64,000 nucleotides of DNA from Actinoplanes palleronii (GTDB taxonomy: Bacteria > Actinomycetota > Actinomycetes > Mycobacteriales > Micromonosporaceae): the NCBI RefSeq assembly GCF_016862315.1, contig NZ_BOMS01000128.1:1-64000 (forward strand). Direction: 5' to 3'. Shown here piece after piece: positions 1 through 8,300 of the stretch (positions within the stretch are counted from its first letter, which is position 1; each line of letters opens with the position of its first letter). The position numbers and the translations under genes were made by a program. Under the pieces are notes generated by a model. It was not told the DNA's origin. It made no database searches and saw only the letters and a program-made list of their open reading frames with translations.

Positions 1-10
1 CCGCGCTTGC

Positions 11-49
11 GTGGGGACTTTCGGTGCGCTCCGCGCCACAACTCCCCAC
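11..49. repeat. GTGGGGA-type inverted repeat, copy 1
   Basis: The 39-base element begins GTGGGGA and ends TCCCCAC, with a conserved core of the type TTTCGG-GCGCTCCGC between them, so it can fold into an imperfect hairpin. Close copies occur at 22581-22619 and, with GTGTG/CACAC ends, at 48032-48180. All copies are intergenic. Confidence 0.7.
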
Positions 50-107
50 GCGAGCGGGGTGGGTGGGGTGACCGGGACCAACGGCGGACAATGAAGGGTG
101 CGGCGAT

Positions 108-235
108 CGGTATGGACGCGCCAGCGGCCAGATCGCCGTGCCCGGCCCCCGCGGGAGCGGCGATCCGCACCCGGCACCCACCGGGGACATCATGATCTTG
201 AAGTTGTTTTTGATCTTCGGATCGTGGGCAATCGG
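108..235 (+). repeat. dispersed intergenic repeat, degenerate copy
   Basis: This copy shares GGACGCGCCAGCGGCCAG, then GCGGGAGCGGCGATCCGCACC-like sequence, then a GATCTTGAA-type tail with the elements at 24262-24540 (plus) and 47697-47965 (minus). The middle has diverged or been partly deleted. It lies just after a GTGGGGA-type inverted repeat, the same association seen in the other two blocks. Confidence 0.55.
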
Positions 236-475
236 GGCGACGAGGCTCACACCCGGCGCGGAGGGGGTCGGCGGACGCGGGGAGAACGGCATGATCCACA
301 ATGGACGCTGCTCGGAAAGACCGTGCCAGCTGGGCGATCATCAGAATCGATAGTCGGACTGGTTGTGCGCTTTTATCTCCGCGGTCTGCCAATTCCGGGC
401 AGTCGAGGACAGCGCGGCCGGAACCGGGCGGTAGTCTGGGACGGCAAGACTGCAGACGTACAGGAGGCCGAACGA

Positions 476-736
476 GTGGCCAGTGTCGCCGAGGTCAGAG
501 CGGCTGTGGACGCCGCGCTCCAGCAGGTGAACGAGGGGCAGGCGGCGATACAGGCGGCTCGGGAGAAGCTCGGTGAGGCTCAGCAGAGCCTGGCCGCGGC
601 GCTCGACGGGAGCGCCCACGACGCGGTCGGCACCGCGCATGCCTCGCTGTCTCAAGCCGATCAACAGCTTGAGGAGTGTTTCACCGCGACGCTGGTCGCG
701 GTCGAGGCGGCGCAGACCTACACCGCCACCCTCTGA
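476..736 (+). CDS. small two-helix protein upstream of FtsK/SpoIIIE-type ATPase
   Basis: This 86-residue protein is almost wholly helical: helix one covers about residues 1-43, a turn GSAHD lies at 45-49, and helix two covers 50-86. It has no membrane segment. The GTG start is preceded by CAGGAGG at 461-467 with good spacing; the frame stays open upstream but has no ribosome binding site there. Length and hairpin shape resemble WXG100/ESAT-6-type proteins, but there is no WXG motif. It may belong to an actinobacterial family of unknown function (DUF6244-like, from memory). It is followed after 4 bases by the next gene and heads a cluster with an EccC-like ATPase, so it could be a substrate or structural partner; that is inference. 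Confidence 0.75.
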   Translation: MASVAEVRAAVDAALQQVNEGQAAIQAAREKLGEAQQSLAAALDGSAHDAVGTAHASLSQADQQLEECFTATLVAVEAAQTYTATL

Positions 737-740
737 CGCG

Positions 741-1649
741 ATGTCGCTGCTGCAGGAACTCGGCGCCCGCCTCCGGGCCGCCTCCGACGAGTTGCCCGAC
801 GGCCTCGTCGTGGTGGCGATGGAGAAACTCCGCACCGCCACCGAACTGCTGAACTGGGTGCGCGAGGCGTCCGAGCACAAGATGGGCGTGCCGGAGCTCG
901 GCAACGCCACCGAGCACGCCGAACGCGCGGCCGCGGCGCTGCGCCTCGCCGAGGACGCGATCGAGACCTACCTCGCCTCCCTCGGCCTGGGCGGCGACCC
1001 CGGCGGCCCGCGCGGCCAGGAGTGGCGCGAGGCGCTGCGCCCCGACCCGGAGAAGGACCGCGCGCCGGCCGACCCGGCGGCCGAGGCGACCGGCGAGCAG
1101 CTCGGCCCGTGGTGGCAGGAGCGGGTCGCGCAGCTCACCGGCGAGGCCGCCCCGCCGGAGCAGAAACAGCAGGGCGACGCGGCGGGCCGGACCGACACCG
1201 CCGAGCTGCTGCGCCGGGTCGCGGCCGGGGTGCGCGCCGGCGACAAGGCCCGGCTGGGCCGGGAACTGCACGCGGTGACCGCCTCGACCGGGCTCGGCCT
1301 GTCCGCGGTCACCCCACCGGTGCTGCACCGGCTGGCCGGCGACCTGCTCGGGCACGAGCCGCGGCCGGAGGACGTGCCCCGGCTGCGCAGCGCGGCCGAG
1401 GCGCGGGTCAAGGCGTTGCTGCCGGGCACCTCGCCGGGCGTGCTGGACACCCTCATCGCCCGGATCTGCCGGGTGCCGGCCCCGCAGCAGGGCAACCGCC
1501 CGGCCGGGCATCCGGCCGACAACGCGGTGACCGCGAGCGTGCTCACCGGCGTGCTGCTGGCCCGGCTGGGCCGGGACGCCGCGGCCCTCGACCCGGACGC
1601 GCCGGAGCCGGTCCGGCCCCGCACCGAGGCCGAGGAGCAGCGCTCATGA
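741..1649 (+). CDS. hypothetical helical protein of the FtsK-type cluster
   Basis: The 302-residue protein is not recognised. Residues 1-75 look helical and amphipathic, 75-150 form a Pro/Glu/Gln-rich charged linker, and about 150-275 form a second helical domain rich in Leu, Ala and Arg. There is no signal peptide or membrane segment. The ATG lies 4 bases after the previous stop with no separate ribosome binding site, which suggests translational coupling. It sits between the small two-helix protein and the ATPase, so it is probably a cytosolic adaptor or chaperone of the same system; this rests on context only. Confidence 0.75.
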   Translation: MSLLQELGARLRAASDELPDGLVVVAMEKLRTATELLNWVREASEHKMGVPELGNATEHAERAAAALRLAEDAIETYLASLGLGGDPGGPRGQEWREALRPDPEKDRAPADPAAEATGEQLGPWWQERVAQLTGEAAPPEQKQQGDAAGRTDTAELLRRVAAGVRAGDKARLGRELHAVTASTGLGLSAVTPPVLHRLAGDLLGHEPRPEDVPRLRSAAEARVKALLPGTSPGVLDTLIARICRVPAPQQGNRPAGHPADNAVTASVLTGVLLARLGRDAAALDPDAPEPVRPRTEAEEQRS

Positions 1650-1688
1650 TGTCAGCGGGCTGGACAACTGCGACGATGCCGGCGGGTC

Positions 1689-4403
1689 ATGGCTGAATCC
1701 ACCAAACAGCAGGTCATGGAGATCCGGGCCGGGCTGTCCCACGCCCTCGGGGTCGCGGAGAACGCTCTCGGGCGCGCCCGCCATGACGAGGGCACCGCGG
1801 TCACCCGCTGGGAACGGATCCGCGCGGCGGCCGAGAGCCGGGTGCGCAAGCTCGGCGCGGCCCGCGACGAACGGCTGCGCTCGGTGACCGCGTGGCACGA
1901 CTCCGAGCTGGCCGGGCTGGCCGGTGCGGCGGCCGGTGCGGCCGACCGCGCGGCGCCGGGCGCGGCCGGGGAGACCTGGTCGTCCTGGGAGCCGACACCG
2001 CTGCCGAAGGCCGCCGAGCTGCGGATCGGGCGGTTGCTGCTGCCCGAGCCGCCCGGCGCCGGCGCCACCGAGCCGGAACGGCCGGGCCGCCCGTGGCAGT
2101 GGGAGGAGGGCGCCGGGGAGCCCGCTCCCGCGCCCGACGTGCCGGCCCTGGTGCAGCTGCTCGACCACGGGCACGTGGTGGTGCAGGGCGACCGGAAACT
2201 CGGCGACGACGTGGTCGCCGCGCTGCTGCTGCGCGCCCTGGGCACCAGCACGCCGGGCACCCTCCAGGTGATCGGGTACGACCCGGAGCACCTCGGTGGC
2301 GGGCTGGCCGGGTTCGCCCCGCTCGCCCCGGTCCGGGTGCTCACCTTCGTCGCCCCGAACGCGCTGGGCAAGCTGCTCGACGACCTGGTCGGCGAGGTCC
2401 GGCGGATCAACGAGACGGTGCTGGCCGGGGAGTATTCGTCGCTGCGCGAGCTGCACGCGGCGACCAACCGGCGGCCCGAGCCGTGGCGGGTCGCGGTGCT
2501 GCTCGGCGGCGGCGAGCTGAACCGGCACGAGCGCACCCAGCTCGACCGGCTGCTGCGGACCGGTGCGGCCTGCGGGGTGCACCTGATCGTGCACGGGCTG
2601 ACCGTCCCGCCCGGGCCCGGCATCGAGTGCGTCACCGCCGCGCCCGGCGACGAGGCCCGGATCAGCAGCGGCGGCGACCTGCCGGTCCGGCTCGACCCCG
2701 GCCCGCCGCAGCAGACGCTGACCGCGACCTGCCGGCAGATCGCCGAGGCGGTCGCGGCCGGTCCCGCGCCGATCGCCCTGGACAGCCTGCTGCCCCGGCC
2801 CGACCAGGAGTGGCGGGAGAGCTCGGCGACCGGGGTGACCGCGCCGCTCGGCGACAGCCCGCAGGGCACCCGGGTGCTGGTGTCGCTCAGCGACTACCCG
2901 CCGCACGCGCTGATCGCCGGGCCGTCCGGCACCGGCAAGACCAACCTGATCTACGCCTGGCTGGGTTCGCTCGCGGCCCGCTACTCCCCCGCCGAGCTGG
3001 CGTTCTACCTGCTCGACTTCAAGGAGGGCGTGTCGTTCGCCCGGTTCGCGCCGGGCCGCCGCGACCAGAGCTGGCTGCCGCACGTCCGGCTGGTCGGGGT
3101 GAACGTCAACACCGACCGGGAGTTCGGCCTGGCCCTGCTGAGGTTCCTCGGCGCCGAGCTGCGCCGCCGGGCGGACGCCGCGAAACAGCACGAGGTGACG
3201 AACCTGGCCGAGCTGCGCGCCGAGGACCCGGGTGGCGACTGGCCGCGGATCGTCGCCGTGGTCGACGAGTTCCAGGTGCTGCTGGCCGGGCGGGACTCGG
3301 TCACCAACGAGGCCGTCGACATGCTCGAGGACCTGGCCCGCCGGGGCCGGTCGCAGGGCATCCACCTGATCCTGGCCAGCCAGGACGTCTCCGGCATCGA
3401 GGCGCTGTGGGGCCGGCCCGCGCTGGTCGCGCAGTTCTCGCTGCGGATCGCGCTGCCCCGGGCCCGCCGGGTGCTCGCCGAGCAGAACACCGCCGCCGAG
3501 TCGCTGCCGCGCTACCACGCCGTGGTCAACCCGGACTCCGGCGCGACCGAGGCCAACCAGGTGGTCCGGGTGCCGTCGGCCGGCGACCGGGACCGCTGGA
3601 GCACGTTCCAGCACCGGCTGTGGCGCCGCCTGCCGAAGGACTCGCTGCCGCCCCGGCTCTTCGACGGCGACACCCAGCCGCGGCTGGCCGACAGCCCCGA
3701 CTTCCGGTCGCTGATCGCCGACGACTCGCCCGCGCCGGCCGCCCTGCTCGGCGAGACCATCGACGTGATGTCCCGCTCGGCGCGGACCGTGCTGCGCCGC
3801 GCGCCGGGCCGCAACCTGGCCGTGCTCGGCACCCGGACCGAGGAGGCCTGCGCGGTGCTGGCCACCGCCGGGCGCTCGCTCGCCGCGCAGTTCGCCCGGG
3901 ACGGCGCCCGCTTCTCGATCGCCTGCTTCGACCCGGACGCCCGGGCCGCCGCCGAGGCGCTGCACGCCCGGATCCCGGACTGCGGCTGGTACGACGCGTC
4001 GAACGTCGACTGGCTCCTCGAGGACGCCGCCGCCGAGTCGACAGCGGCCTGGCCGGCCGACCGACCGCACTTCATCCTGCTCTACGCGGCGGACGCGCTG
4101 CCCGGTGGCAAGGCCGCCGGTGATCAGTTGCGGACGGTCCTGCGGCAGGGCCCGGAACGCCGGCTGCACGTGCTCGGCTGGTGGCGTGGCGCCGGGCTGC
4201 TGCGCGACACCCTGGGCGGGCCGAGCTCGCGGACCGACCCGATCGGCGCCTGGGTGGCGCTGGACGTGCACGGCAGCGAGCTGGCCCCGTTCTACCCGGG
4301 CGCCGGTGCGCCCAACTGGTATCCGCGACCCTGGCGTGCGCTGCACTTCGACCGATCGGTGCATCGCGGCGCCGAGGTGATCATTCCGTACGGAGTGTCA
4401 TGA
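1689..4403 (+). CDS. FtsK/SpoIIIE-domain ATPase, three tandem modules, cytosolic
   Basis: The 904-residue protein starts with a helical coil (about 1-90). A degenerate ATPase-like module without a P-loop follows (about 150-330), then an intact FtsK/SpoIIIE module with Walker A GPSGTGKT at 411-418 and Walker B IVAVVDEF (Asp526-Glu527). A third degenerate module spans about 690-900. FtsK family members pump DNA; EccC members of type VII secretion have three such modules and pump proteins. This protein has no membrane segment, but the next gene, overlapping by ATGA, encodes three. The architecture therefore resembles EccC split into cytosolic and membrane parts, although here only the middle module keeps the catalytic motifs. 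The substrate is unknown. Confidence 0.85.
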   Translation: MAESTKQQVMEIRAGLSHALGVAENALGRARHDEGTAVTRWERIRAAAESRVRKLGAARDERLRSVTAWHDSELAGLAGAAAGAADRAAPGAAGETWSSWEPTPLPKAAELRIGRLLLPEPPGAGATEPERPGRPWQWEEGAGEPAPAPDVPALVQLLDHGHVVVQGDRKLGDDVVAALLLRALGTSTPGTLQVIGYDPEHLGGGLAGFAPLAPVRVLTFVAPNALGKLLDDLVGEVRRINETVLAGEYSSLRELHAATNRRPEPWRVAVLLGGGELNRHERTQLDRLLRTGAACGVHLIVHGLTVPPGPGIECVTAAPGDEARISSGGDLPVRLDPGPPQQTLTATCRQIAEAVAAGPAPIALDSLLPRPDQEWRESSATGVTAPLGDSPQGTRVLVSLSDYPPHALIAGPSGTGKTNLIYAWLGSLAARYSPAELAFYLLDFKEGVSFARFAPGRRDQSWLPHVRLVGVNVNTDREFGLALLRFLGAELRRRADAAKQHEVTNLAELRAEDPGGDWPRIVAVVDEFQVLLAGRDSVTNEAVDMLEDLARRGRSQGIHLILASQDVSGIEALWGRPALVAQFSLRIALPRARRVLAEQNTAAESLPRYHAVVNPDSGATEANQVVRVPSAGDRDRWSTFQHRLWRRLPKDSLPPRLFDGDTQPRLADSPDFRSLIADDSPAPAALLGETIDVMSRSARTVLRRAPGRNLAVLGTRTEEACAVLATAGRSLAAQFARDGARFSIACFDPDARAAAEALHARIPDCGWYDASNVDWLLEDAAAESTAAWPADRPHFILLYAADALPGGKAAGDQLRTVLRQGPERRLHVLGWWRGAGLLRDTLGGPSSRTDPIGAWVALDVHGSELAPFYPGAGAPNWYPRPWRALHFDRSVHRGAEVIIPYGVS

Positions 4404-5101
4404 GCGCCCTGGAACCGGCCGACTTCGAGCGGGCCGACTACCGCACCGTGCTGCGCCGGCTGACCACGCTGGACCAGCGCGCCGCCGACCTGCGCGCCGA
4501 AGCGGTCGCCTGGCACGCCGCGCAGCGACTCACCGCCGACGAGGCGGTGCAGGAGGCCGAGGACCGGGTACGGGCCACCAAGCGGGCCACCCGGGCCGCC
4601 CAGCGCGACCTGGAGGAGGTCGACGCGCGGGCGGCCGGGCTGTGGTCGGAGTACGTGCACCGGGTCGGGCCGGTGGCCGAGCGGTTCGGGCGCACCCTGC
4701 CGCCGCCCAGCATCCCCCGGCAGCGCACCGAGCTGGGCGCCCGGGACTACCTCGCCGAGGTGGAGAAACGGATCAACTGGACGCCGCCGGCCCGACCGGT
4801 CACCTTCGGCGTCAAGGTGCTCTATGTGATCTTCGGGCTGGTCGGCGGCCTGCTCGGCGCGCTCGGCAACCAGGTGCTGCGGCAGACCGGGCTGGCCTCG
4901 GCCGGTGACTGGCACCAGGCCGCGCCGGTGGTGGCACTGCTGGTCCTGCTGGCCTGCCCGGTGCTGGCGGTGGTCACGGCCAAGCTGGTGGCCGATCGGC
5001 GCAAGGCGGCCCTGGACACCGCGACCGTGGTCACCGTGCTGGCCACCGGCCTGGTGACGGCACTGCTGCTGTTCTCGGCCATGCAGTACGCGGCGACCTG
5101 A
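4400..5101 (+). CDS. coiled-coil protein with three C-terminal membrane helices
   Basis: The 233-residue protein has a charged helical or coiled-coil N-terminal half (about 1-95), a short Pro-rich linker, and three hydrophobic segments at about 135-158, 175-195 and 206-227. The ATG overlaps the ATPase stop by four bases (ATGA), so the two are co-translated. The likely role is membrane anchor or channel partner of the ATPase. The family is not recognised. The gene ends the four-gene cluster and meets a small minus-strand gene head-on. Confidence 0.8.
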   Translation: MSALEPADFERADYRTVLRRLTTLDQRAADLRAEAVAWHAAQRLTADEAVQEAEDRVRATKRATRAAQRDLEEVDARAAGLWSEYVHRVGPVAERFGRTLPPPSIPRQRTELGARDYLAEVEKRINWTPPARPVTFGVKVLYVIFGLVGGLLGALGNQVLRQTGLASAGDWHQAAPVVALLVLLACPVLAVVTAKLVADRRKAALDTATVVTVLATGLVTALLLFSAMQYAAT

Positions 5102-5105
5102 GCTG

Positions 5106-5273
5106 TCAGCGGGGCGTGGCCATCGCCCGGCGCTGCTCGGCCTCCTCGGTGAGGGCGGCGGGCACGTCCAGGTGGTCGCCCGCGCCGTGGGCCTCGTCGT
5201 ACTCGAGGTCGCCGGCGTCGTCGTACTCGGGTCCGGTCTGTTCCTGCGGTTGCGCGGGGCTGGCGTCGGTCAT
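5106..5273 (-). CDS. small acidic hypothetical protein
   Basis: A 55-residue frame reads from ATG at 5271-5273 to TGA at 5106-5108. It is rich in Asp and Glu in the middle, with two EYD-type repeats, and ends in a basic tail. Third codon positions are almost all G or C, as in neighbouring genes, which supports coding. The Shine-Dalgarno match (CAGAGG next to the ATG) is poor. It converges with the FtsK-type cluster, five bases from its end. No function can be suggested. Confidence 0.55.
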   Translation of the reverse strand: MTDASPAQPQEQTGPEYDDAGDLEYDEAHGAGDHLDVPAALTEEAEQRRAMATPR

Positions 5274-5323
5274 CCTCTGGTTTTACCCCCGCCCGCCCCG
5301 CGAAACCGTTGTTGTCCCCGGAT

Positions 5324-5917
5324 TCAGCCGACCGGCATCGGTTTCAGTTCGGCGTGCCGGAGGGTGTAGTCGCCCCGGGTCACCACCGCGAACGGGGCCG
5401 GGGCCAGGCAGGTGCCGATCCTCGCCTCGTGCCAGGTGCCGTCGGCGTCCTGGTCACCGCTGAACGACCAGGTGAACCCGACCCGGTCGCCGTGCCCGCG
5501 GCCGCCGTCCTGGACGCTGAACCCGACCCGCTTGCCGACCCAGTCCGCCACCACGCTGTCGGCCCGGGTGACCACCGCGGTCAGGGTGGCCAGACCGGGG
5601 CTGGTGACCAGGCAGTCGACGGTCGCCTCGAAGCGGACCGTCAGCTGCTGGGCGGGAACGAAGTGCGACACCCGGACCGTGCCGGTCGCGTCGGTCGGCA
5701 GGCCGTGCGGCAGGCCGGGGATCGGCGTGGTGTACGGCGTGGACCGGACGTCGAAGGCGAACGAGCGTACGTCGTCGTCCGGGTCGAACGGGAGCATGAA
5801 GTCGGCCGAGCCGGTCACCCTCGCGGTGTCCGGCCGGGCGCTGGCCGGCGCCGTCGCCGCCAGAATCGTTCCGGCGATGGCCGCCATCCCGGCGACCCAT
5901 CGTGTGGTTCTGCGCAT
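5324..5917 (-). CDS. secreted protein of unknown function
   Basis: The 197-residue protein begins with a classical Sec signal peptide: MRRTTRW, a hydrophobic stretch to about residue 22, and a likely AxA cleavage at PASA-R near residue 27. The mature part is about 170 residues, mostly predicted beta, with two cysteines that could form a disulfide. The ATG at 5915-5917 follows AGGAAAGG with 6 bases spacing, so the longer upstream frame is not used. No domain is recognised. Confidence 0.8.
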   Translation of the reverse strand: MRRTTRWVAGMAAIAGTILAATAPASARPDTARVTGSADFMLPFDPDDDVRSFAFDVRSTPYTTPIPGLPHGLPTDATGTVRVSHFVPAQQLTVRFEATVDCLVTSPGLATLTAVVTRADSVVADWVGKRVGFSVQDGGRGHGDRVGFTWSFSGDQDADGTWHEARIGTCLAPAPFAVVTRGDYTLRHAELKPMPVG

Positions 5918-6189
5918 CGTCGACCTTTCCTGGTACGCCACCGCGGTGGTGGCGTCTGTGATCCAGGTTGGTCGATCGGCGGTGGTGGCAGATCCCCTGC
6001 GCGAGGGGATCCACTCCCTCTGCCGGGGGAGACGTTTACCGCCCGGCGATTTCGAAAGCCCATTGTTCTCGGGGACCTGTGCCGTTTCGGCACCCGCCCC
6101 GCATATTCCCCGCCGAATTGTCGACCAGATGGTCGACACGTTTTGCCGGTGCCCGCTTCCACCCGCACGAAAACGGGCACCGGAACGCT

Positions 6190-6612
6190 TCAGCTGGCCC
6201 GGCGCTCGCGGTTCTGCTTGCAGTGGACACAGGTGGTGGCCGACGGGAACACCTCGAGGCGCTCCCACGGGATCGGGTTGGAACACGCCTCGCAGTTGCC
6301 GTACGTACCCTCGTCGAGGCGGTGGATGGCGTGCTCCGCCTGCGTCCGCCGGTCGAGCAGGGTCCGCAGCAGCGACGTGGCAGCGTCCCGCTCCGCGGTC
6401 TTGGACCCGCTGTCGGCCTGGTCGTCGCCGGCAGCGTCGCCGATCTCGACCAGCCGCAGCCGGTGGTTCTGGGTTACGGCATCTTCGTACTCCGTGTCGA
6501 GCTCCGCGAACCGGTTCCGCAGGATCACCCGGATCTGCTCGATCTCCTCGGCCGAGCGCCCCTTCGCCGTGCTCGCGCCCTTACCCGCAACAACCGCTCC
6601 GTTGACGAGCAT
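6190..6612 (-). CDS. DksA/TraR-type C4 zinc-finger protein
   Basis: The 140-residue protein has an N-terminal helical pair (about 20-95) and a C-terminal zinc finger with Cys107, Cys110, Cys128 and Cys131 in the CxxC-x17-CxxC pattern of the DksA/TraR family. DksA proteins enter the RNA polymerase secondary channel and alter initiation with ppGpp. The coiled-coil tip here, near DTEYEDA, differs from the classical DxxDxA tip, so activity cannot be assumed. The ATG at 6610-6612 follows a GGGGGA ribosome binding site. A SigB/SigF-type promoter lies at 6701-6725, so it is probably a stress-induced gene. Confidence 0.88.
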   Translation of the reverse strand: MLVNGAVVAGKGASTAKGRSAEEIEQIRVILRNRFAELDTEYEDAVTQNHRLRLVEIGDAAGDDQADSGSKTAERDAATSLLRTLLDRRTQAEHAIHRLDEGTYGNCEACSNPIPWERLEVFPSATTCVHCKQNRERRAS

Positions 6613-6700
6613 GCAGTCCCCCTGCCTTCCCTCAGCCCAGCCGGTGGGCATCATCCGGGTCAACCGCGACCCGGCCTGGCTCGACTTGTGGAGCCGCCTG

Positions 6701-6725
6701 ATACCCACCGCCGGGGACCCCAAAC
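6701..6725 (-). promoter_or_regulatory. SigB/SigF-type promoter for the DksA-like gene
   Basis: On the minus strand the sequence reads GTTT, then exactly 15 bases, then GGGTAT. This matches the actinobacterial SigF/SigB consensus (GTTT-N15-17-GGGTA). It lies about 90 bases upstream of the DksA-like start, in an intergenic gap, in the right orientation. The window encodes a SigB/F-type sigma factor at 48.8-49.6 kb that could recognise it. Confidence 0.5.
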
Positions 6726-6822
6726 GAGGCCCCCGCAAAAAAGTAACCGGAGCATAACTGTCAGTGGTCGAATCCGCCACGGACTCGGCACACGGGTCTT
6801 GTGCCGACGGTCACGCCGGCAC

Positions 6823-7455
6823 TCAGCCCGACGCCATGACCAGGGCCGGATGCCGTGGATCATCCACCCTGACGACCACATCGGCGAAAGTCTCCGGCGC
6901 CACCTCACCGGCGTAGCGGGCGAACGCCGGCAGCGTCCAGCGCGCCTCCGGGCCGGTCCGCCGGTCCAGTGCCGCGGCCGAGAGCCCAAGGTGGACGGTG
7001 AAGTCGAAGGGCAGGCCGGAGCCGAGCAGCAGAGGGCCACTGAGCAGCACGATCGCGTTCGCCGGGAGCTGCCGGTAGGACTCCCGGGCGGCCCGGTCGG
7101 CATCCGCGTCCCAGAGACGGGTGACGATGCGGCCGGAGCCGCCCGGCCCGGCCGGATCGAGCACCTCACGGATCAGGCCGGCCTCGTCGAACCACCCGGC
7201 GTAGAACGAGTCCGGGTTGTCCCGCCCGAACTCCAGCCGCAGCGACGCAGGACGCAGGAAATCCCTGGTGTCGACGCGGATGGCCGGCCGCCCGAGGACC
7301 CGCAACGGATCGACCAGGGCGTCCGCCAACCGGCCCGGATCGGCCGCGTCCGCCCCGTCCACGGCCACCCGGACCCTACTGTCGGATTCCCGACTGGCCA
7401 ACCGGTCCACGAGGTCGTCGACGAGGACGGCGAACGAGACGGGGCGCACACGCAT
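6823..7455 (-). CDS. uridine-kinase-like protein lacking the P-loop
   Basis: The 210-residue protein has the fold pattern of the actinobacterial uridine kinase/NMP-kinase family: a first strand VRVAVDG near residue 30, the DTRDFLRP and YAGWFDE segments, and a C-terminal helical part. Where active members have G-x4-GK-[ST], this one reads DGADAADPGR, with no lysine. It is therefore probably not a working kinase, or binds nucleotide another way. It starts 3 bases downstream of the winged-helix gene, so the two form an operon. Confidence 0.7.
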   Translation of the reverse strand: MRVRPVSFAVLVDDLVDRLASRESDSRVRVAVDGADAADPGRLADALVDPLRVLGRPAIRVDTRDFLRPASLRLEFGRDNPDSFYAGWFDEAGLIREVLDPAGPGGSGRIVTRLWDADADRAARESYRQLPANAIVLLSGPLLLGSGLPFDFTVHLGLSAAALDRRTGPEARWTLPAFARYAGEVAPETFADVVVRVDDPRHPALVMASG

Positions 7456-7458
7456 GGC

Positions 7459-8013
7459 TCAATCGTGCGGCATGATCGTGATCCGGGCGTCATCGGCCAG
7501 CCGGTAGCCCACCCCGTAGACCGTGGTGACGGCCGGCACGGCGGCGCCCAGCTTCAGCCGCAGCCGCCGGACGTGCACGTCGACGGTGCGCTCACCGGCC
7601 CGCTCGTAGCCCCACACCCCGGCGAGCAGCTGCGCCCGGCTGAACACCCGGCGGGGCCGCTCGGCGAGGTAGAGCATCAGGTCGAACTCGAGCCGGGTCA
7701 GCGGGATCGTCTCGCCCTCCAGGAGCACCTGACGCGATCCGGTGAGCAGACGCACCTCCGGACCACTGGGGAGTGGCTCCGGGTCCGGCTCGACCGGCTC
7801 GGTGGCCGCCTCGACGGTCACCGTGCCCCGGCTGAGCTCCACGAGCTCACGGACCGCCGCGAGTAATCGATGCGCTTGTGGCGAGACCGCGTCCCCGGAG
7901 AGCGGAATGGCGAGCGTCACGGTCAGCGCCGGCTCGGGCCGCCGATTTCCGGGGCCCCGCCCCGGTCCGGCGGAACGACGATCGGCTCGCGGCGACAATG
8001 CGCTGACCGGCAT
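7459..8013 (-). CDS. OmpR/PhoB-type winged-helix DNA-binding protein without receiver domain
   Basis: The 184-residue protein has a non-conserved N-terminal half (1-85) with no phospho-acceptor aspartate region. A complete OmpR-type winged helix spans about 88-178, with the motifs LTRLEFDLMLYLA, VFSRAQLL, VDVHVRRLRLKL and GVGYRL. Such proteins bind direct repeats upstream of target genes. Without a receiver it must be controlled by level, by a partner or by the N-terminal domain. I chose ATG at 8011-8013 because GGGGGAT lies just upstream; an in-frame TTG five codons earlier would sit on that site. It is co-transcribed with the uridine-kinase-like gene. Confidence 0.85.
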   Translation of the reverse strand: MPVSALSPRADRRSAGPGRGPGNRRPEPALTVTLAIPLSGDAVSPQAHRLLAAVRELVELSRGTVTVEAATEPVEPDPEPLPSGPEVRLLTGSRQVLLEGETIPLTRLEFDLMLYLAERPRRVFSRAQLLAGVWGYERAGERTVDVHVRRLRLKLGAAVPAVTTVYGVGYRLADDARITIMPHD

Positions 8014-8241
8014 TGAGTGATCCCCCAAGAATTTGTTGCGGCAAACGAATACGTGTGATCACTGAGCGTAAATCGGGGCTGATATTTCCGGGCCGCCGCT
8101 TTGCCGGTCAAGTCACCATCCACAGTGTGAGAAAGATGTTCCATATTGTTCCCGGTAACACGAATGCATTCAGGGAACGCTTTCTGTCAGGCTGATTAAG
8201 CATTGCCGAACGCCATGGGGCTCCAGCTGGGACGGAACACG
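8014..8241. other. intergenic region, lower GC, probable promoter of the winged-helix gene
   Basis: This roughly 230-base gap is visibly less GC-rich than its surroundings. On the minus strand it holds TTGACC and, 18 bases later, AAATAT, a weak candidate promoter for the winged-helix gene. It also has the small palindrome GTGATCAC about 50 bases upstream of the start. No gene is seen. Confidence 0.35.
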
Positions 8242-8278
8242 CTGAAGGGGGCGTCCGCGGCTGCGGCGCCCCCTTCAG
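8242..8278 (-). terminator. hairpin terminator downstream of secA2
   Basis: CTGAAGGGGGCG pairs perfectly with CGCCCCCTTCAG across a 13-base loop. It lies 23 bases past the secA2 stop codon. There is no clear T-run, as is common for actinobacterial terminators. Confidence 0.75.
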
Positions 8279-8300
8279 TGAATTTCCGGGAAATGTGTCG

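Larger units (their letters stand above)
1..475. other. gene-free stretch with two dispersed repeat elements
   Basis: I find no convincing gene. Short frames here lack a ribosome binding site and have no plausible protein character. The stretch holds one copy of the GTGGGGA-type inverted repeat (11-49) and a degenerate copy of the intergenic repeat that also occurs near 24.4 kb and 47.8 kb (about 108-235). The last 60 bases lead into the first gene, whose ribosome binding site is at 461-467. Confidence 0.7.
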
